Below are positions 53,318 through 62,512 of a stretch of 64,000 bases of DNA, piece after piece. The notes under the pieces are model-generated. The model saw nothing but the letters and a program-made list of their open reading frames with translations, made no database searches and was not told the origin of the DNA. Origin of the DNA: Paenibacillus paeoniae (GTDB lineage: Bacteria > Bacillota > Bacilli > Paenibacillales > Paenibacillaceae); assembly GCF_003388735.1 (NCBI RefSeq), contig NZ_QUBQ01000007.1:1-64000 (forward strand). Direction: 5' to 3'. The translations under genes were made by a program, and so were the position numbers. How positions within the stretch are numbered: position 1 is the first letter of the stretch; every line of letters starts with the position of its first letter.

Positions 53318-54388
53318 GTGTTTGACCGATTACAAGCACTCGCCGACCGATATGAGAAGCTAAGCGAGCTTCTATGCGATCCGGACGTATCCAGCGATCC
53401 GAAGCGGCTTAGAGATCTGTCCAAGGAGCAGTCCGATCTACAAGAGGCGCATGACGCCTATACGGAATATAAGCAGGTAACGGAGCAACTGGAAGACGCC
53501 AAGCTCATGCAAGGCGAGAAGATGGATGATGAGATGCGCGAGATGGTGAAGATGGAGATTGACGAGCTATCTGCGCGCAAGGCTGAGTTGGAAGAAATCA
53601 TGCGTATTCTGTTACTGCCGAAGGACCCGAATGATGACAAGAACGTTATCGTGGAAATTCGCGGAGCGGCAGGCGGCGATGAAGCGGCTTTGTTCGCTTA
53701 TGAATTGTATCGCATGTATACGAAGTTCGCAGATTCCCAAGGCTGGCGTGTAGAGCTGATGGAATTTACGGAGAATGACCTTGGCGGGTTCAAAGAGGTG
53801 ATCTTCTCCATCAACGGCAAGGGCGCTTACAGCAAGCTGAAATACGAGAGCGGCGCGCATCGTGTACAGCGTATCCCGGTAACGGAGTCCGGCGGACGTA
53901 TTCATACGTCTACCTCGACCGTTGCAGTTATGCCGGAAGTGGAAGAAGTCGAAATTGAAATATCGGACAAAGATATTCGAATCGATACCTTCTGCTCCAG
54001 CGGCGCAGGCGGACAATCCGTCAATACGACGAAATCCGCTGTTCGCGTGCTGCACGTGCCAACTGGTATTATGGCGACTTGCCAAGACGGCAAATCACAG
54101 AATGACAATAAGGCTAAGGCGCTTCAAGTGCTTCGCGCTCGTATCTACGACATCCGTCGTCAAGAAGAGGAAGCGAAGTATGCGGGTGAGCGTAAGAGCA
54201 AAGTGGGTACTGGCGACCGTAGTGAGCGGATTCGCACGTACAACTTCCCGCAAAGCCGTGTAACGGACCATCGCATTAACCTAACGTTGCATCGCTTGGA
54301 TTCTGTCATGAACGGCGATATTGCCGACATTATTTCGTCGCTCACGATTGCAGAGCAAGCGGATATGATGGAACGCGAGTCGATGTAA
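53318..54388 (+). CDS. prfA: Peptide chain release factor 1
   Basis: 356 residues. Reads UAA and UAG and triggers peptide release. GGQ at 231-233 in SSGAGGQSVNTTKSAVRV; VEIRGAAGGDEAALFA in domain 2. GTG 53318 follows AGAGGTGA. Its methylase PrmC follows. Confidence 0.97.
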   Translation: MFDRLQALADRYEKLSELLCDPDVSSDPKRLRDLSKEQSDLQEAHDAYTEYKQVTEQLEDAKLMQGEKMDDEMREMVKMEIDELSARKAELEEIMRILLLPKDPNDDKNVIVEIRGAAGGDEAALFAYELYRMYTKFADSQGWRVELMEFTENDLGGFKEVIFSINGKGAYSKLKYESGAHRVQRIPVTESGGRIHTSTSTVAVMPEVEEVEIEISDKDIRIDTFCSSGAGGQSVNTTKSAVRVLHVPTGIMATCQDGKSQNDNKAKALQVLRARIYDIRRQEEEAKYAGERKSKVGTGDRSERIRTYNFPQSRVTDHRINLTLHRLDSVMNGDIADIISSLTIAEQADMMERESM

Positions 54389-54519
54389 AGAAATAAAAGG
54401 ATATAACCATGCAGCATTTGCATGTCCCAGAGATGCCGGACTGTCGTGCGCTTTGCCTTGTGCAAGCGGCGGTGATCCGGCTTTCTGCTTATATTGGGCT
54501 GGACGAGGGAGAAGAGAAA

Positions 54520-55479
54520 ATGGTAGATCCTATTAGGGCAGACGTAAGTTGGCATAGTCTGCCGATGACGCTCAGGGAAGCGCGCGACCGCGCCGGCGTA
54601 TGGCTGGAGGGACAAGGCGTGGAGGATGGCCGCAGCCATGCAGAACGCCTGCTTCTGCATATGCTTGGGATTGACCGCGCGGCTTTGCTCATGGCCTGGC
54701 ATAATTCATTCCCTGCCGATCAAGCTGAGACGTGGGAGTCGCTGGTGCGCCGCAGAGCGACAGGTGAGCCGCTGCAGTATGTGATCGGCGAAGAGTGGTT
54801 CTACGGACGTCCCTTTGCGGTGACGTCCGCCGTATTGATTCCGCGCCCCGAGACGGAGCTGCTCGTGGAAGCGGTATTGGCGGCCGCCGATCGGCTCTGG
54901 CCTCCGGCTGCCGAGACTGGCGCCGCGGTGCCGACGGTGGTCGACGTCGGCACCGGCAGCGGCGCCATTGCCGTGACGCTGTCAGCAGAGCGTCACGACT
55001 GGCGCGTATGCGCGTCCGATCTGTCGCCGGACGCGCTGGAAGTCGCCCGCGCGAATGCGGCCCGTCACGAGGTATCGGGCCGCATTTCATTCGCGCAGGG
55101 CGACCTGCTCGCGCCCTTCATTGCTTCAGGGCGCGGGGGCACTGCCGTCGATGGAGGCATACGCATCGACGTGCTTGTGTCCAATCCGCCGTATATACCG
55201 GCGGCGGATATGCCGGGCTTGCAGCGCGAGGTGCGGGATTATGAGCCGCACCTCGCGCTGGAGGGCGGGGCGGACGGGCTTGATCCGTACCGCCGAATGC
55301 TGGAGCAGCTGTCGCTGCTCACGTCCATGCCACGCATCGTGGCCTTCGAGCTCGGCATGGGCCAGCCTGTCATCGTTGCGGAGTTGATGCGCGAGCTGGG
55401 GGCTTGGGACGATATTCGCATCATTACCGATTACAATGGGATTGAACGGCATATTGTCGCAGTCCAATCTTCCATATAA
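54520..55479 (+). CDS. prmC: Peptide chain release factor N5-glutamine methyltransferase
   Basis: 319 residues. Methylates the Gln of the GGQ motif in RF1/RF2. N-terminal helical domain, then a Rossmann methylase with VVDVGTGSGAIAVTL and NPPY (222-225) in VSNPPYIPAADM. Between about 54890 and 55330 the gene is much richer in GC than its neighbours, with runs of GGC/GCC/CGC codons. ATG 54520 has GAGGGAGAAGAG upstream; the open frame from 54409 carries no such site. Confidence 0.94.
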   Translation: MVDPIRADVSWHSLPMTLREARDRAGVWLEGQGVEDGRSHAERLLLHMLGIDRAALLMAWHNSFPADQAETWESLVRRRATGEPLQYVIGEEWFYGRPFAVTSAVLIPRPETELLVEAVLAAADRLWPPAAETGAAVPTVVDVGTGSGAIAVTLSAERHDWRVCASDLSPDALEVARANAARHEVSGRISFAQGDLLAPFIASGRGGTAVDGGIRIDVLVSNPPYIPAADMPGLQREVRDYEPHLALEGGADGLDPYRRMLEQLSLLTSMPRIVAFELGMGQPVIVAELMRELGAWDDIRIITDYNGIERHIVAVQSSI

Positions 55480-55519
55480 ATAATTGCCGTTGTAGAGGGC
55501 AACGAGGGGTGATAGGGAA

Positions 55520-55579
55520 GGAATGGTCGCTGATGACCGATTGGCTATGCCAGTTGGAAGCGGCCATTCCGTCTTTTTT
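55520..55579 (+). terminator. prfA-prmC terminator
   Basis: GGAATGGTCGCT / AGCGGCCATTCC stem (one G-U), an inner TGGC/GCCA, and TTTTTT. Confidence 0.82.
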
Positions 55580-55741
55580 GATCGCCTTGGTTGAACTGAT
55601 TCCTGTCGGCATACACTACAGTAAAAACCAGCTGTGAGGATATGAGGCAATGTGCTGTAGTGCCGGATCGTCTTGCTCCTGCTTATGAGATAGTGGGCAG
55701 TAGCTTATGATTGAACTTTTCGCAACGGGAGCGGGTATAGG

Positions 55742-56497
55742 ATGAGATTTAAGGATGTGTTCTCCATCATCGGTCCGGCCATGGTCGGGCCATCAAGCTC
55801 GCATACGGCCGGAGCTGCCCGTATTGGACGTTCGGCTAGACATTTGTTAGCGGATGCGCCAGTCCAGGCAGACATTGCGTTCTATGGATCATTCGCCGCT
55901 ACCTATGCCGGGCATGGGACAGATGTGGCTATAATAGGCGGTATACTTGATTTTCAGACTGATGATTCCCGTATCCCGGATGCCATTCGTCTGGCTGAGG
56001 AGGAGCGGGGCATACAGGTAACCTTCCATGAAGGAAAGGGGCTTTATCCTCATCCCAATACAGCCCGCGTGAAGCTTGTAAGCGCAGCGGGAGAGAGTGT
56101 GGAGGTGCTTGGCACTTCTATCGGTGGGGGCAACATCGAGATCGTGGAGATTAATGGCTTTCGGGTGAAAATGACAGCTATCTATCCGACCCTAGTTCTT
56201 TTTCATGCCGATCATCCGGGCGTTGTTGCCGACATTACGGGCGAACTGAAGGAGGAGCATTCCAATATTGGCTATATGTCTGTTGATCGGAAAAGCCGCA
56301 GTGGAGATGCATTGACCGTCATCGAACTGGATACGGAAATTACGGAGGTTATGCTGAGTCATCTGAGGCGAATTAGCGCCGTTCAATCGATCCGAGTAGT
56401 CGATATTACGGATAAATGTACAATGGCTAAAAAGTCGCAAAGTCCGGGGGAGTATCCGAAGGGAGTGGAGGAGGATGAGGTTTCGCCATCTGAATGA
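55742..56497 (+). CDS. sdaAB: L-serine dehydratase beta subunit
   Basis: 251 residues. IIGPAMVGPSSSHTAGAARIGRSARHL is the family signature; the C-terminal half (from ~150, LVLFHADHPGVVADITGEL) is an ACT domain that may sense serine. ~30 residues longer than the usual 220, with an acidic tail. It overlaps sdaAA by 23 nt. Together the subunits deaminate L-serine to pyruvate. Confidence 0.94.
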   Translation: MRFKDVFSIIGPAMVGPSSSHTAGAARIGRSARHLLADAPVQADIAFYGSFAATYAGHGTDVAIIGGILDFQTDDSRIPDAIRLAEEERGIQVTFHEGKGLYPHPNTARVKLVSAAGESVEVLGTSIGGGNIEIVEINGFRVKMTAIYPTLVLFHADHPGVVADITGELKEEHSNIGYMSVDRKSRSGDALTVIELDTEITEVMLSHLRRISAVQSIRVVDITDKCTMAKKSQSPGEYPKGVEEDEVSPSE

Positions 56498-57368
56498 GCT
56501 AGCGAGGCTATGCGCCGATGAAGGGATGAGCATCGGCGAGTTGATGCTCGCGGAGCAAGCGGCCGAGTCCGGTCAATCGCCGGAAGAGGAATTTGTGAAG
56601 ATGGCCGATTATTACACAGTGATGAAAGACGCTGTTCAGCGGGGGCTGACAGAGGATACAACCTCTCGCAGCGGGCTGTCGGGTCTGGATGCACAGCGGG
56701 TAGACGCTTATAATAAGAGCTTTCCTTCCAATCTAGGCGTTGCAGGAGATGCTATGGCCTATGCGCTTGCGGTTTCGGAAGTGAATGCGTCCATGGGCCG
56801 CATCATTGCGACACCGACGGCAGGCTCTTGCGGCATTATTCCCGGTGTGTTCGTTAGCTGCCAGGAGCGGTACGGCTGGTCGAATGAGCATATGACGTAC
56901 GGATTATTCGCAGCGGGCGCAATCGGTTATGTCATTGCGAATAACTCATTTGTATCTGGCGCCGAGGGCGGCTGTCAGGCAGAAATCGGTTCCGCCATTG
57001 GAATGGCGGCAGGCGCGCTAACAGAGCTGCAGGGCGGCAACCCGGCGCAAGCCGTTCATGCGGTCGGGTTGGCGCTGAAAAATACGCTCGGCCTTATTTG
57101 CGATCCAGTTGGCGGATTAGTTGAGGTGCCTTGTATTGTACGCAACGGCTTTGGTGCGGTGACAGCGTTGGCTGCGGCTGATATGGCGCTCGCAGGTGTG
57201 CGAAGCGCGATCCCTACGGATGAAGTAATACAGGTGATGCTGGAAGTGGGCTCTGCGATGCCGGACAAGCATCGGGAGACAGCGGGTGGAGGCCTGGCTC
57301 AGACGCCTACCGGCAAAGCAATTTTGCGTAATCTTAGCTCTCTCCGTACTAAGCCAAAGAAGTCGTGA
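56475..57368 (+). CDS. sdaAA: L-serine dehydratase alpha subunit, Fe-S
   Basis: 297 residues. Four conserved cysteines for the [4Fe-4S] cluster are seen in TAGSCGIIPG, GAEGGCQAEIG, LICDPVGG and VEVPCIVRN. ATG 56475 with GGAGGAGG upstream, inside the end of sdaAB. Confidence 0.95.
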   Translation: MRFRHLNELARLCADEGMSIGELMLAEQAAESGQSPEEEFVKMADYYTVMKDAVQRGLTEDTTSRSGLSGLDAQRVDAYNKSFPSNLGVAGDAMAYALAVSEVNASMGRIIATPTAGSCGIIPGVFVSCQERYGWSNEHMTYGLFAAGAIGYVIANNSFVSGAEGGCQAEIGSAIGMAAGALTELQGGNPAQAVHAVGLALKNTLGLICDPVGGLVEVPCIVRNGFGAVTALAAADMALAGVRSAIPTDEVIQVMLEVGSAMPDKHRETAGGGLAQTPTGKAILRNLSSLRTKPKKS

Positions 57369-57428
57369 TTTGGTTGATTCAGAGCGCAATCAATAGACAG
57401 CTATCGCCATAACTGGTGTGCAACCGCA

Positions 57429-57470
57429 AGAACCTTCACTGCCCGCATGGCAGTGAAGGTTCTGTTTGTG
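57429..57470. terminator. sda terminator
   Basis: Perfect 15-bp stem AGAACCTTCACTGCC / GGCAGTGAAGGTTCT, with a CGCAT loop, then GTTTGTG. Convergent genes on both sides. Confidence 0.75.
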
Positions 57471-57494
57471 TTAGTCGCAGGGATGATGCAGAAT

Positions 57495-57932
57495 CTACTC
57501 CGGCATTAGACTCGTTGTAATTGCGATCCGGTTCCAGCCGTTAATGGTAATGATGGCTATGATGAGCTCGGACAATGATTTATCGTCAAAGTGCTTCGCA
57601 GCTTCTTGGTACACCTCGTCCGGCACATGATGGTTCGCGATCAGCGTAACAGCCTCCGTCAATGCCAACGCAGCTTGTTCCTTCTCCGAAAAATAAGGGG
57701 TATCCCTCCAAGCGCTCAGCGCATAGATGCGTTGCTCCGTCTCTCCCTCGCTCCGTGCTTCCTTCGTATGCATATTGATGCAGAATGCACAGCCGTTCAA
57801 TTGCGACGCGCGTATTTTGACCAATTCAATGATTGGCTTCTCCAAACTTGAGGCTCTTACGAATTTCTCCATGCCGCTCATGGTTGCGTACGCCTCTGGA
57901 TTCACTTGATTAATATTTATTCTGGTGCTCAT
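57495..57932 (-). CDS. Carboxymuconolactone decarboxylase/AhpD-like protein
   Basis: 145 residues. CxxC with nearby His: NGCAFCINMH (Cys48, Cys51, His55), the CMD/AhpD redox site. ATG 57932 matches family starts (INxxQVNPEAY); ATG 57941 is possible too. It lies directly after the ECF41-like sigma factor on the same strand, the classic context of that sigma group. Confidence 0.88.
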   Translation of the reverse strand: MSTRININQVNPEAYATMSGMEKFVRASSLEKPIIELVKIRASQLNGCAFCINMHTKEARSEGETEQRIYALSAWRDTPYFSEKEQAALALTEAVTLIANHHVPDEVYQEAAKHFDDKSLSELIIAIITINGWNRIAITTSLMPE

Positions 57933-57986
57933 TCCATCCACTCTCCTTCTCTGATGTGCCTGATTCAGATATGAACCGGTCTATAA

Positions 57987-58889
57987 CTAAGACAAAATAG
58001 CGTCTGCATTTGTGACATGCGATAGTTTGTCCGGGTTCATAACGAGATAGATTCGTTCGATCTTCTCCCCGGAAGCATCCCATTGGAACGTTAGTACCCT
58101 GGCAGGATGACCGTTCTGTAGAAGCAGCAAGCCGGATTGCCCGCTGATCCAAGCAGGTATGTAAGCTTGACTGCTTGGTTGGTTTCCTTTGCGGGCCAGT
58201 CCCTCGTAGAGTGCCACAATGCGGGTGCGTCCCATGATCGGGAAGATAGCGGCATGTACTTTGCCTCCGCCGTCTGAGACCATAATAGCGTCTTCCGCCA
58301 GCATACCAACTAACAGGGCTGTGTCGCCGGTCTCCGCCGCACGGATGAATGCGCCGGCTAGCTCCAGAGCCCGCTTGTTATGGAAGACGGGTAAATTCGG
58401 AAGAACGCCGAGCTTATCCTTGGCTCGGCTCAGCAGCTTACGGCAGTTAGCTTCAGATTTCCCCGTCATGTCCGAGATGTCTGCGTAATCGAAGGCGAGG
58501 GTCTCCCTCAACACAAATACAGCTCGTTCGATAGCGCTTAGATTCTCCAACATCACAAGCATGGCATAGGTAATGGTTTCGTACTTCTCCAGCCTGTCGG
58601 CTGGGTTGTCTTTGCCGTCAGCGCTATAGATAACGTCAGGCTCGGGCAGCCAGTTGCCGACATAAGTCTCACGTCTCTTGCGTGCAGATTGCTGCTCATT
58701 TAAACAACGATTGGTGACCATTTTCGCCAGATAGGCTTTATCATGCTCAATCCCCTTACGATCTATCTGATAATAGTCCAGAAATACCTCCTGTACGATA
58801 TCCTCGGCGTCGCTGACTGAACCTAGCATTCGGTAAGCCAGACTAAGCAGCAAGGGGCGGTAAGTTTCATAAGGCTGTGGTTCTTGCAT
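57987..58889 (-). CDS. ECF41-type sigma factor with SnoaL-like C-terminal domain
   Basis: 300 residues. Region 2 LLSLAYRMLGSVSDAEDIVQEVFLDYY and region 4 LENLSAIERAVFVLRETLAFDYADISDMTGKSEANCRKLLSRAK; from ~185 a SnoaL-like domain replaces a separate anti-sigma. ECF41 factors usually sit next to a carboxymuconolactone decarboxylase, epimerase or oxidoreductase gene, exactly as here. ATG 58889 has AAGGAG 12 nt upstream; the earlier GTG overlaps that site. Confidence 0.92.
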   Translation of the reverse strand: MQEPQPYETYRPLLLSLAYRMLGSVSDAEDIVQEVFLDYYQIDRKGIEHDKAYLAKMVTNRCLNEQQSARKRRETYVGNWLPEPDVIYSADGKDNPADRLEKYETITYAMLVMLENLSAIERAVFVLRETLAFDYADISDMTGKSEANCRKLLSRAKDKLGVLPNLPVFHNKRALELAGAFIRAAETGDTALLVGMLAEDAIMVSDGGGKVHAAIFPIMGRTRIVALYEGLARKGNQPSSQAYIPAWISGQSGLLLLQNGHPARVLTFQWDASGEKIERIYLVMNPDKLSHVTNADAILS

Positions 58890-58943
58890 AGAGTTAATTC
58901 TCTCCTTCACTTGGCAAAGATGATTTTTATGCTAGCCTGATAG

Positions 58944-58973
58944 GTTTATAGATTTGCCATCACGGGCATAATA
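58944..58973 (+). promoter_or_regulatory. Sigma-F promoter of spoIIR
   Basis: GTTTA (58944-58948), 15-nt spacer, GGGCATAATA (58964-58973), matching the sigma-F pattern GYWTA...GGNNANAHTR. spoIIR of B. subtilis is sigma-F-dependent. Confidence 0.7.
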
Positions 58974-59037
58974 ACGGATAGAGACGTTCCGGAACGCAAG
59001 CAGACGCACCGGCGGGTGCGCGAGAGGAGCTTGTGTC

Positions 59038-59766
59038 ATGTCCCGTACTTATTCCTATTCTTCCTATCATTCCGCTTCACCTTTCCGTTTTCCGTATCGC
59101 AAATCTTATGGCTTTATTATAATGGTTTTAATGGTCCTAATTATGAGCTGGGAATCGCAACAAATGGATGCCGCTTTGGCCAAAGGCGGGATTCCCGAGG
59201 AAGCGATCCGGCTTCGCATATTGGCTAATTCGGACAGTCCGTCCGATCAGCTTGTCAAACGCATCGTGCGCGATGAAATTGTGAAAGCCATGAATAGCTG
59301 GGCCACGGGTCAACAGACGATCGAGGAGGCGCGTGCGACGATTCAGTCCAAGCTGCCTGAATTGCAGCAGATTGTAGCGAATGTGCTGGAGAGCAGAGGT
59401 TTTCTCTACGATTCCAGTGCTGCGCTAGGCATGGTTGACTTTCCGACGAAAATGTATGGCAGCAAAGTGTATCCGGCAGGACAGTATGAAGCTCTGCTCA
59501 TTACGATTGGCGAAGGACAGGGACAAAATTGGTGGTGCGTGCTGTTCCCGCCGCTCTGCTTCGTAGACGCTGTGTCAGGAGAAGCGTCAGCAGCATCCGG
59601 CGTATCCCAGGATGGTGCTGCGATGACGGTATCCGCAGAAGCAAATTCAGCAGCCGACGATGCTGCATCATCCGCAGCGAATGATCAAGCGGATGCGCCG
59701 AAAGCAAAGTTTTTTCTATGGGAGCTGCTGCAATCTCTGATCGATTGGTTCAAATCGTTGTTCTAA
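59038..59766 (+). CDS. spoIIR: Stage II sporulation protein R
   Basis: 242 residues. A secreted forespore signal that activates the SpoIIGA protease in the mother cell and so pro-sigma-E processing. Membrane/signal segment at ~25-40, then IPEEAIRLRILANSDSPSDQLVKRIVRDEIV, LESRGFLYDSSAALGMVDFPTKMYGSKVYPAGQYEALLITIGEGQGQNWWCVLFPPLCFVD, all standard for SpoIIR. A Ser/Ala/Asp-rich stretch (~182-220) looks like a linker. GTCATG start; GAGAGGAG upstream. Confidence 0.95.
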   Translation: MSRTYSYSSYHSASPFRFPYRKSYGFIIMVLMVLIMSWESQQMDAALAKGGIPEEAIRLRILANSDSPSDQLVKRIVRDEIVKAMNSWATGQQTIEEARATIQSKLPELQQIVANVLESRGFLYDSSAALGMVDFPTKMYGSKVYPAGQYEALLITIGEGQGQNWWCVLFPPLCFVDAVSGEASAASGVSQDGAAMTVSAEANSAADDAASSAANDQADAPKAKFFLWELLQSLIDWFKSLF

Positions 59767-59774
59767 GATCATGA

Positions 59775-59816
59775 TACGCCGTATTCCCTATGTTTGGGAA
59801 TGACGGCGTTTGTCTT
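59775..59816 (+). terminator. spoIIR terminator
   Basis: ACGCCGTATTCCC / GGGAATGACGGCGT with TTTGTCTT; one bulged base. Confidence 0.78.
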
Positions 59817-59911
59817 ATCTGATGCTTCCAGTTCCGTTCGATACAAATAAGGAATGTGCTATAATAGCGTTGATACGGATACTATAGGCAGAGTATGAGG
59901 ATTGAATAGAT

Positions 59912-61003
59912 ATGGCTCTAAATACGAAAGTATGGATTATTCAAGATAAAAAAGCAGAAGAATCGGGCTGGACTCCTACGTCAGAGATTGCGCTGCGAGA
60001 AGCCGCTGATAGGTTGAGATTAGGCGGACTTGTGGCCTTTCCTACAGAGACCGTGTACGGGCTAGGCGCAAATGCATGCAGTACGGAAGCGGTGGCCGGC
60101 ATCTATCAGGCGAAAGGAAGACCTTCAGACAATCCGCTCATCGTTCATGTTGCAAGTGAAGCGGATTTGGACGAATTAGTATTTCCTTACCCTTCGCTTG
60201 CGGGGCGTCTAATGGAGCGGTTTTGGCCAGGGCCCCTAACAATCGTACTCCCGGTACGCCCAGGTGTACTGTCGCCGCTCGTGACGGCGAATCTGTCAAC
60301 CGTCGGTATTCGCATGCCTGATCATCCGGCAGCACTGGAGCTGATCCAGCTTGCGGGATGTCCGGTAGCGGCTCCCAGCGCGAACCGCTCCGGCAGGCCA
60401 AGTCCGACAGTGGCTGATCATGTGCTCGAGGATTTGAATGGGCGTATAGACGGCATTGTAGATGGAGGCGCTACAGGCGTCGGGCTGGAATCCACTGTCG
60501 TCGAACTGGAAGGAGAATGCGCCATTCGCATCCTACGACCTGGCGGTGTTACCGCGGAAGCACTTCGTTTAGCTTTTCCCGATGCGGAGATATTGTACGA
60601 ATCTGAGGAGAGCAGCATGTCAGAGCAGCCAAGATCACCTGGCATGAAGTATACACATTACGCGCCCAAAGGAGAGCTGGCTGTCGTTCAAGGACAACCG
60701 GATGCTGTCGTTGCTTATGTTAATGAACAAGCTCGACAGTACAAGGAAAACGGCGTGGCTACCGGTGTTCTATCATTCAGTGAGCGTGTATGCCGTTATG
60801 AGGCTGATCTGGTACTGGATTTGGGAGGCCAGAGCAGACTGGAGGAAGCGGCGCAGCGACTCTACGGAGCGCTTCGCCAATTCGATGAAGCGGGGGTAAG
60901 CCGTATTTGGGCAGAAGCTTGTGTTCCGGAAGGTATAGGCGGCGCCCTTATGAACCGACTGGTGAAGGCAGCCGGCGGAAGAATCATTGACTTAGACAAG
61001 TAG
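59912..61003 (+). CDS. ywlC: Threonylcarbamoyl-AMP synthase
   Basis: 363 residues, a Sua5-type enzyme that makes threonylcarbamoyl-AMP for tRNA t6A37. Catalytic YrdC domain: RLGGLVAFPTETVYGLGANA, KGRPSDNPLIVHV, RFWPGPLTIVL; the C-terminal Sua5 domain follows the linker SPGMKYTHYAPKG. Conserved place in the spoIIR-ywlC-mntP-ywlE order. Confidence 0.95.
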   Translation: MALNTKVWIIQDKKAEESGWTPTSEIALREAADRLRLGGLVAFPTETVYGLGANACSTEAVAGIYQAKGRPSDNPLIVHVASEADLDELVFPYPSLAGRLMERFWPGPLTIVLPVRPGVLSPLVTANLSTVGIRMPDHPAALELIQLAGCPVAAPSANRSGRPSPTVADHVLEDLNGRIDGIVDGGATGVGLESTVVELEGECAIRILRPGGVTAEALRLAFPDAEILYESEESSMSEQPRSPGMKYTHYAPKGELAVVQGQPDAVVAYVNEQARQYKENGVATGVLSFSERVCRYEADLVLDLGGQSRLEEAAQRLYGALRQFDEAGVSRIWAEACVPEGIGGALMNRLVKAAGGRIIDLDK

Positions 61004-61069
61004 TATGTTTGTCCCTATGTCCGCATATGTTGGATAGTGAATGCGGCGTTACATAGGGGAGATGTACGA

Positions 61070-61627
61070 ATGGACGTTAGTGCGTATATGGGGCAGTTTT
61101 TGACACTGCTCATTATTGCTGTGGCGCTTGGATTCGATGCGTTCTCACTCGGACTCGGCATTGGGCTTAAGGGTATACGGCTGGTCGATATTGTAAAACT
61201 GGGCACGGTAATTGGACTCTTCCACATTCTGATGCCGATTGGCGGCTTGTTGACTGGTCAATTGGTAAGCGGACTGCTCGGGAGTGTCGCGACAACCGCC
61301 GCGGGCATATTGCTTTTATTGCTTGGCGGACACATGATTTATAGCTCGATTCGTGGAGAAGAAGTGCCCACATTCAACCACCGTTCCTCGCTGGGGCTGT
61401 TTGTTCTGGCACTAAGTGTAAGTGTGGATGCATTCTCCGTCGGGGTAACGATGGGGATGTTTTCGGCGGATCTGTGGCTCACCATTTTGTTGTTTGGTTT
61501 TTTCGGCGGTATGATGTCTATGCTGGGCTTGCTGCTCGGTCGCAAGGTTAGCAGCAAGCTGGGAGAGTACGGGGAAGCTTGCGGAGGCGCTATCTTAATG
61601 GTGTTCGGCCTATTATTTATTGTCTGA
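61070..61627 (+). CDS. mntP: Manganese efflux pump MntP
   Basis: 185 residues, six membrane segments in two repeats (ALGFDAFSLGLGIGLKG and SVSVDAFSVGVTMGM both hold the ion-binding DxFS motif). ATG 61070 has GGGGAG 8 nt upstream. Exports Mn2+. B. subtilis ywlD counterpart. Confidence 0.93.
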   Translation: MDVSAYMGQFLTLLIIAVALGFDAFSLGLGIGLKGIRLVDIVKLGTVIGLFHILMPIGGLLTGQLVSGLLGSVATTAAGILLLLLGGHMIYSSIRGEEVPTFNHRSSLGLFVLALSVSVDAFSVGVTMGMFSADLWLTILLFGFFGGMMSMLGLLLGRKVSSKLGEYGEACGGAILMVFGLLFIV

Positions 61628-61664
61628 TTCACAAGGTAACTGCTAATACAAAGGAGCTGGCGCA

Positions 61665-62246
61665 ATGAAGCGTATTTTGTTCGTCTGTACAGGAAATACT
61701 TGCCGTTCGCCCATGGCGGAGGCGCTGCTTCGCCGTCATGCCGCATCGCGGGGCATTATGATAGCTGTTCGCTCAGCAGGCGTATCGACGATAGACGGTT
61801 TGCCGGTGTCGGCCAATACCCTATCTACGCTCAGGTTAAGGGACATTGAGCATACAGGCTCCTCGCGTGCCATTACCTCTGAGGCTGTTGATTGGGCGGA
61901 TTTGATCTTAACCATGACGTCAGGCCATAAGCGTTCGTTGCTTCATTATCATCCAGAGGCGGTAGACAAAACCTTTACACTCAAAGAATTCGCTTATCAG
62001 GATGAAAGTGTGCTGCAAGATATATTGGAGCTGGAAGGGCTGTATACGGAAATGCAGATGAAAGGCGCCCTTGGCCAGCAGCTCAGCGCATCCGAGCGGC
62101 AGCGGCTGCTGGAGCTCGAGAAGCGCATTCCCAGCTTTGACATCGCAGACCCTTTCGGCGGGCCCCAACCCGTCTACGACAGCTGTTCCCGCGAGATTGA
62201 AGCCTCTATTCAGAAGCTGCTCGACAAGCTGTCGAATCGTCCGTAA
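61665..62246 (+). CDS. ywlE: Low-molecular-weight protein arginine phosphatase
   Basis: 193 residues, P-loop CTGNTCRS (Cys8-Ser15, nucleophile Cys8), catalytic Asp in DPFGG near 160. YwlE removes phosphate from arginines marked by McsB. It is ~40 residues longer than B. subtilis YwlE, mainly from a helical insert (~125-155). AAAGGAG before ATG 61665. Confidence 0.9.
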   Translation: MKRILFVCTGNTCRSPMAEALLRRHAASRGIMIAVRSAGVSTIDGLPVSANTLSTLRLRDIEHTGSSRAITSEAVDWADLILTMTSGHKRSLLHYHPEAVDKTFTLKEFAYQDESVLQDILELEGLYTEMQMKGALGQQLSASERQRLLELEKRIPSFDIADPFGGPQPVYDSCSREIEASIQKLLDKLSNRP

Positions 62247-62304
62247 ATAGACGCTGAAATGATTGATTTCTGATGAGATATGAGCTATGATGATGGAGAC
62301 AAAA

Positions 62305-62381
62305 GGGTTTCCGATGTAACTGGCGACGGAAGTGGGCTAACCACGGTGGAGCATCGGAATATACGGCCGGTCGCCTGGGCA
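62305..62381 (+). ncRNA. ZTP (pfl) riboswitch
   Basis: P1 TTCCGATG / CATCGGAA, AACTGGCGACGG, CTAACCACGGTGGAGC, then the 3' pseudoknot domain GGCCGGTCGCCTGGGCA: all ZTP riboswitch hallmarks. It senses ZMP/ZTP, an alarm for folate shortage, and turns on one-carbon genes; glyA is in the operon. It overlaps a terminator at its 3' end. Confidence 0.9.
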
Positions 62382-62421
62382 AAGAGCAGCATGCTGAATA
62401 AGCATGTCTTGCTCTTTTTTT
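62380..62421 (+). terminator. Riboswitch terminator (ZTP expression platform)
   Basis: AAGAGCA...GCATGCT / AGCATGT...TGCTCTT stem followed by TTTTTTTCG. It starts at the aptamer's 3' strand, so ligand binding should prevent it. Confidence 0.88.
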
Positions 62422-62512
62422 CGTCTTTTTGGCCGGAACGAGGTATACTATCACCATAGGTTATTTGCAGGAAGCAATGACTCTTACAACTTAAGGCAGG
62501 ATGGTGTTCACA

